A stretch of 64,000 nucleotides of DNA from the NCBI GenBank assembly GCA_002839375.1, contig PGXY01000007.1:62001-126000 (forward strand). Direction: 5' to 3'. Origin of the DNA: Spirochaetae bacterium HGW-Spirochaetae-1 (lineage in GTDB: Bacteria > Spirochaetota > UBA4802 > UBA5550). This document shows positions 59,813 to 64,000 of the stretch, in pieces (the first letter of the stretch is position 1; each line of letters begins with the position of its first letter). The notes under the pieces were generated by a model that saw only the letters and a list, made by a program, of their open reading frames with translations, did not search any database and was not told the origin of the DNA. A program made the translations under genes and the position numbers.

Positions 59813-62800
59813 ATGAAAAACCTCTTCTCGCGGATATTAAAGATTTATGATGAAAGGGATTTTCTCCTTTACCAGAAGGCAAAGGTTATCGCCTCTCTCA
59901 ATATCGTAATCATTGCATTAACCTGTATCACCATCGTCAGCACCCTTGCAATCCAGGTTAAGATTAAGCCTAATATAATTTTAACCGAATCAATCGTCCT
60001 CCTCTATGGTATTGCGGCTCTGGTTCTGCTCCGCAGGGGATATTATCATGTTTCGGCCCATGGAATAATAATAGCAATCATGATAGCCGTCTGGACCGTC
60101 ATGTCCCTGGACAAGGCCCATATAGTAAGCCGCCTGGACAGCATCGCCTATATCCTGGCTATAATGACACTAACCTCTATTGCGGTCGTCCGGAGGAAAT
60201 GGATTATTATTCTCTATGGAGCCGTAAACCAGGTTGTCCTCATAATTTATGCTTATGTTTTTCTTTTTCTTCCCGCTGAAACCCCCTTCATAGCCAACTC
60301 ATCAAAATTCGATTATCTGCTGGACAACAGCATCTCCATTTTCTTAATCACTTTTGTTGCCTACAAGGTGTTCTCCATAAACCAGAAGTCGCTTGTGAGA
60401 GCGGAGGAGGAAATAGCCAGGAGACGGCTATCGGAGGAACATATCCGGGATAAAAATACGGAACTTGCCACTACAAACGAAGAACTGGAAGCAACCAACG
60501 AGGAGCTCCAGGCCACTATGGAGGAACTGGAGGCCTCCAACGAGGAATTCGAGGTGATCAACGAGGAACTGATAACGGCGTACCATAACCTTGAGGAGAG
60601 CGAAGCAAAGCTGCGCAATATTTTCATGGCGGCGCCCGTGGGCATTATCTCTGTTAAGAACAGGACCATCCAGTGGGCCAGTGACTACTTTTTCGGCATG
60701 CTGGGCTATTCCCACGACGAGATCGTCGGCAGTGATGCCCGGGTCTTCTTCGAAAGTGAGGAGGAATATAATCACCTGGGGTCCTTCGCCGCCAGGGCCC
60801 TTGAAACAGGCAAAACCATGGAGCTGGAGACGCGTTACCGGAAAAAAGACGGCACTCTCATCGACGTCCTCCTGAGCGGGCGCGCCCTGAACCCGGCGGA
60901 CAGGGAACCGGATTTTATCGTCATTGCCGTGGATATTTCCAGCCTGAAAAAAATGGAAAACAGTCTCATGGAGAGCGAAGAAAAATTCCGCACCATTGCG
61001 GAACAGTCCCTCATGGGAGTAGTCATGGTACAGAATCACCGGTTCATATTCGTCAACCAGGCCGTTAGCGACATCAATGAATACAGCGTTGAAGAAATGC
61101 TGAGCTGGACGCCGGAGAAATATGCCGAAACCATTTATCCCGAGGATCTACCCCGCATACTGGAAATCACAAGAAAAAAAGAAAACGGTGAAATGCCCTA
61201 TGCTGGAAACAACCAGTGGCGCATTGTGGCCAGGTCTGGCAAAACAAAGTGGGTGGAAACATCGTCAAGCCCCGTTACAATTGGAGGAAAACCGGCACTG
61301 CTGACAACCGTGATCGACATCACCGAAAGAAAAAAAGCCGAGAAAGAAAATCATGAACGGCTGCGTTCCCTGGAAATACTGGAAATGATCGACCGCGCCA
61401 TCCGCGGGACACTGGATTTGGACAAGATGATGAAAAACGTCCTTACCATTCTTCTCGATATATACGACTGCGACCGGGCCTGGTTCTTCTATCCTGCCGA
61501 CCCTGAGGCTGATACGTGGAATCTCCCCATGGTAATGTCCAGGCCTGAGTATAATATGGATGCACACCTGAAGATTGATACACCCATGATCAATAAAATG
61601 CGTATTGCCATCAAATCCATACTGGCGAAAAACGCCCCCACGGCAACCGTAGAACTGGAAGGGAAATCCTTATCGGAGATCACCGGAGATTACAGCATCA
61701 AATCCCTCCTGGTAATGCCCATATATCCCCGCCTGGGCAAACCCTGGCTCGTCGGGCTTCACCAATGCTCGCATGCCAGGTCATGGACCGACAGCGAAAT
61801 AAATCTGCTGAAAGAAACGGGCCGCAAAATGTCCGACGCCCTTTCGAGTCTCATTTTCTTCCGCGATCTCATGGAAAGCGAAGACCGCTTCAGGACTATG
61901 ATAGATCTCGCGCCCTACCCTATAGCCATGTCGGAGAAGGACGGTAAAGTCACCTACCTGAACCGGGCCTTCAGGGATGTTTTCGGCTACACCCATGATG
62001 ATCTGCCGCACCTTGACCAGTGGTGGCAAAAAGCCTATCCTGATCCGGTTTACCGTGACAAGGTCAGCGCCATGTGGGATATTGCCACGCAGGAGGCCCT
62101 TCGGGAAAACCGGCCCATATCACCGCAGGAATGGATTGTCACCTGCAAAGACGGCAGCATGCGCAACATTGAGTTCCGCATGGTTCCCATCGGTGATGTA
62201 TCCTTTACCGTCATGGATGACCTGACGGAGAAAAAGATCACGCAGGAAATGATGATACAATCGGAAAAAATGATGACCGTTGGCAGCCTTGCCGCGGGCA
62301 TGGCCCATGAAATAAACAATCCCCTGGGCATAATCCTCCAGGGAATCCAGAACACCCTGCGGCGCGTGAATCCCGACAATGTGAAAAACGATGCCGTGGC
62401 CCGCGAGTGCGACACCGCCATCAGACAGATACACGGCTACCTGGAAAAACAGAATATCCTTTCATACCTGGACGGCATACGCGAGGCGGGAAACAGGGCG
62501 GCAAAAATAGTGGCCAGCATGCTGCAGTTCAGCAGAAAAAGCGATTCGGAAATGAAATCCGTGGACCTGAATACACTCATTGAACAGACCCTGGAAATAG
62601 CGGCCCAGGACTATGACCTGAAAAAAAGCTATGATTTTAAAAAAATCTCGGTAATGAAAAATTTCGGGCCGGCTATCCCGGCCATCCGCTGCATCGAGAC
62701 GGAAATCGAACAGGTGCTGCTGAACCTGTTAAAAAACGCGGCCCAGGCCATGAACGAGATTCACGACCCGGACTATGCCCCTGAAATTCACATAACCACG

Positions 62801-63052
62801 GCACAGGACGGTGAGTTCGCCATACTGCAGGTTTACGACAACGGCCCCGGTATCGGAGAAGATACCATCAAGCATATATTCGAGCCCTTTTATACCACAA
62901 AAAGCGTGGGGACCGGAACGGGACTGGGGCTGTCCGTGTCATATTTCATCATAACCAATAACCATGGCGGTGAAATATCCGCCGAATCGGAACCGGGAAA
63001 AGGAGTGACCTTTACGGTAAAAATTCCCCTGGCATGGAGGATGCATGGATGA
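59813..63052 (+). CDS. Multi-PAS sensor histidine kinase
   Basis: The 1079-residue kinase has about six membrane helices (about 25-185), a heptad-repeat coiled coil (EELEATNEELQATMEELEASNEEFEV, about 215-260), PAS domains at about 265-385 and 390-510, a GAF-like domain (about 520-680), another PAS (about 685-810), HisKA with His in GMAHEINNPL, and HATPase_c (LLKNAAQAM, DNGPGIGED, GTGLGLSVSY). There is no receiver domain, so a separate response regulator must receive the phosphate. Its stop overlaps the next sensor gene by four bases, which suggests a paired system. The strong promoter at 59752-59780 drives both. Confidence 0.92.
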   Translation: MKNLFSRILKIYDERDFLLYQKAKVIASLNIVIIALTCITIVSTLAIQVKIKPNIILTESIVLLYGIAALVLLRRGYYHVSAHGIIIAIMIAVWTVMSLDKAHIVSRLDSIAYILAIMTLTSIAVVRRKWIIILYGAVNQVVLIIYAYVFLFLPAETPFIANSSKFDYLLDNSISIFLITFVAYKVFSINQKSLVRAEEEIARRRLSEEHIRDKNTELATTNEELEATNEELQATMEELEASNEEFEVINEELITAYHNLEESEAKLRNIFMAAPVGIISVKNRTIQWASDYFFGMLGYSHDEIVGSDARVFFESEEEYNHLGSFAARALETGKTMELETRYRKKDGTLIDVLLSGRALNPADREPDFIVIAVDISSLKKMENSLMESEEKFRTIAEQSLMGVVMVQNHRFIFVNQAVSDINEYSVEEMLSWTPEKYAETIYPEDLPRILEITRKKENGEMPYAGNNQWRIVARSGKTKWVETSSSPVTIGGKPALLTTVIDITERKKAEKENHERLRSLEILEMIDRAIRGTLDLDKMMKNVLTILLDIYDCDRAWFFYPADPEADTWNLPMVMSRPEYNMDAHLKIDTPMINKMRIAIKSILAKNAPTATVELEGKSLSEITGDYSIKSLLVMPIYPRLGKPWLVGLHQCSHARSWTDSEINLLKETGRKMSDALSSLIFFRDLMESEDRFRTMIDLAPYPIAMSEKDGKVTYLNRAFRDVFGYTHDDLPHLDQWWQKAYPDPVYRDKVSAMWDIATQEALRENRPISPQEWIVTCKDGSMRNIEFRMVPIGDVSFTVMDDLTEKKITQEMMIQSEKMMTVGSLAAGMAHEINNPLGIILQGIQNTLRRVNPDNVKNDAVARECDTAIRQIHGYLEKQNILSYLDGIREAGNRAAKIVASMLQFSRKSDSEMKSVDLNTLIEQTLEIAAQDYDLKKSYDFKKISVMKNFGPAIPAIRCIETEIEQVLLNLLKNAAQAMNEIHDPDYAPEIHITTAQDGEFAILQVYDNGPGIGEDTIKHIFEPFYTTKSVGTGTGLGLSVSYFIITNNHGGEISAESEPGKGVTFTVKIPLAWRMHG

Positions 63053-64000
63053 TGCTTTCGCAACCTCCACCGGACCATCCTCTCACTCCCGGGGTTCTGA
63101 TGAATAAGACGGGGTGCAGACATCCTTTATTTTTCATCACATACCTTGTTATCGCAGCATGTATTGCCGTTTCAAACAACAGCGTTTATGCAGCCGAGGA
63201 CAGACCGACGCTGATAGTGCGCGGAGACCAGGACTATCCTCCCTTTGAATATATCAATGAGCTTGGCATTTCCGATGGATATAACATCGACATCATGACG
63301 GCAGTGGCCCGTGTCATGAACCTGGACATCAGCATAAGCCTCGGCCCCTGGGACCAGGTGAGGCGGGAACTGGAAGAGGGAAAAATCGATGTCCTCATGG
63401 GCATGTATAAAACCGTGGAAAGGGACCGCCTCGTTGATTTCAGCGTGCCCCACCTCGTTGTTTCCTACAGCATATTCGTTCGTGATGATTCCCCCCCGAT
63501 CCGTTCCATTGACGACCTGAAGGGAAAAACAATTATCGTGCAGAAAGATGATCTGGGACACGATTTTATCAGGGAGCAAAAAATAACAGAGAAAATTATC
63601 ATTGAAAGGGACTGGGTAAACACCCTCAAGACACTGGCCCGGGGAGCCGGCGACTGCGCCGTTGTTTCCCGGCTCCAGGGAATACGTCTCATCAAAAACC
63701 TCAATATTAAAAATATTCATGCCGTTGGTCCACCCCTGCTGCAGCGGGGCTACTGCATCGCCGTCCCCCAGGGACGCAGAGATCTCCTGGCGGAGATAAA
63801 CGAGGGCCTGGGCATATTGAAGGCCACGGGGGAGTATGACCGCATTTATGAGAAGTGGTTCGGCATCTACGAGGAAAGGCCCCTGGGCCGATACATGAAA
63901 TATATCTTATGGGCGCTGATCCCGCTGACATTCATGGCGTTAACGGGCTACCTGTGGTCCTGGTCCCTGCGGAAACAGGTGGCGGCCCGTACCGGCGCAC
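63049..64000 (+). CDS. Sensor with periplasmic solute-binding domain, 3' end outside window
   Basis: The reading frame starts at the ATG overlapping the kinase stop (ATGA), with GGAGG eight bases upstream, and is open to the window end (about 317 codons). An N-terminal signal region (about 18-45) leads into a family 3 solute-binding domain (about 50-275: PPFEYINELGISDGYNIDIMTAVARVM, GKIDVLMGMYKTVERDRLVDFS, DLKGKTIIVQKDDL). A membrane helix (about 283-305) and SLRKQVAARTG, the typical start of a kinase or GGDEF linker, follow. The output domain is off the edge; BvgS-like kinases have this layout. A start at 63100 would shorten the N-terminus. Confidence 0.85.
   Translation, partial: MMLSQPPPDHPLTPGVLMNKTGCRHPLFFITYLVIAACIAVSNNSVYAAEDRPTLIVRGDQDYPPFEYINELGISDGYNIDIMTAVARVMNLDISISLGPWDQVRRELEEGKIDVLMGMYKTVERDRLVDFSVPHLVVSYSIFVRDDSPPIRSIDDLKGKTIIVQKDDLGHDFIREQKITEKIIIERDWVNTLKTLARGAGDCAVVSRLQGIRLIKNLNIKNIHAVGPPLLQRGYCIAVPQGRRDLLAEINEGLGILKATGEYDRIYEKWFGIYEERPLGRYMKYILWALIPLTFMALTGYLWSWSLRKQVAARTGA

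Noticed and set aside
1-64000. tRNA, rRNA or CRISPR features
   Set aside because: I scanned for T-loop-like GTTCRANTC motifs and regular spaced repeats and found none convincing; without a covariance search I cannot exclude a small RNA.

Overview
The window reads as a chromosomal segment of a Gram-negative, probably anaerobic or facultatively anaerobic, free-living bacterium. The evidence is several predicted outer-membrane proteins and lipoproteins, an exported multiheme cytochrome set, a sigma-54-linked 'orange protein' (ORP)-type cluster described mainly in strict anaerobes, a chemoreceptor and many large sensor proteins. Base composition is near balanced by eye and gene density is high. 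I cannot fix the phylum; the 7TM-GAF-PP2C phosphatase, two long acyl-CoA dehydrogenases and many multi-PAS kinases would fit a spirochaete-like or Desulfobacterota-like organism, but that is inference. I saw no rRNA, tRNA or CRISPR array.

Layout. 1-8.6 kb: an edge-truncated membrane protein, then signalling genes (REC-PAS-PAS-GGDEF-EAL, 7TM-GAF-PP2C phosphatase, and a divergent GAF-enzyme I PtsP). 8.8-17.5 kb: an exported protein, a methyltransferase, acyl-CoA dehydrogenase 1, a DprA-like protein, a GHKL-like ATPase, an SQR/NDH-2-like flavoprotein and MltG. 17.5-19.1 kb: a small zinc-ribbon pair and a REP-type Y1 transposase with palindromic repeats. 19.1-24.7 kb: a fatty-acid activation and oxidation block (TetR regulator, acyl-CoA dehydrogenase 2, acyl-CoA synthetase, YheT-like hydrolase). 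24.9-27.9 kb: a chemoreceptor and a pirin.

28.1-35.0 kb is the ORP-like cluster. It holds a PAS-AAA-Fis sigma-54 activator, three NifX/ORP-family small proteins, a DUF5320 Gly-rich protein, an MBL-fold hydrolase, two ferredoxin-carrying MinD-type ATPases and an Mrp/NBP35 ATPase. Two TTGC-N5-GCAA dyads spaced 32 bp, plus a -24/-12-like element, lie between the activator and the first NifX gene.

35.0-40.4 kb: a DUF4019 protein, an exported TPR-CHAT protease-like protein paired with a FecR-like/TPR protein, then RNase HI and a YaiI-family protein. 40.7-46.5 kb: an NSS transporter, a membrane-tethered beta-carbonic anhydrase, a probable porin-cytochrome operon (hexaheme and triheme lipoproteins plus a DUF5777-like beta-barrel), a two-TM protein and an archaeal-type IMP cyclohydrolase. 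46.7-53.2 kb: a small helical protein, a hybrid histidine kinase, phosphofructokinase and a large lipoprotein amidohydrolase preceded by a 42-bp near-perfect palindrome. 53.2-59.5 kb: a CusCBA-type copper/silver efflux operon led by a YHS-domain protein. 59.8-64 kb: a large multi-PAS histidine kinase translationally coupled to an edge-truncated sensor with a periplasmic solute-binding domain.

The least ordinary parts are the ORP-like cluster with its regulatory DNA, the exported CHAT/FecR pair, the porin-cytochrome operon next to a periplasmic carbonic anhydrase, the 42-bp operator-like palindrome, and the REP transposase with scattered copies of its repeat core.
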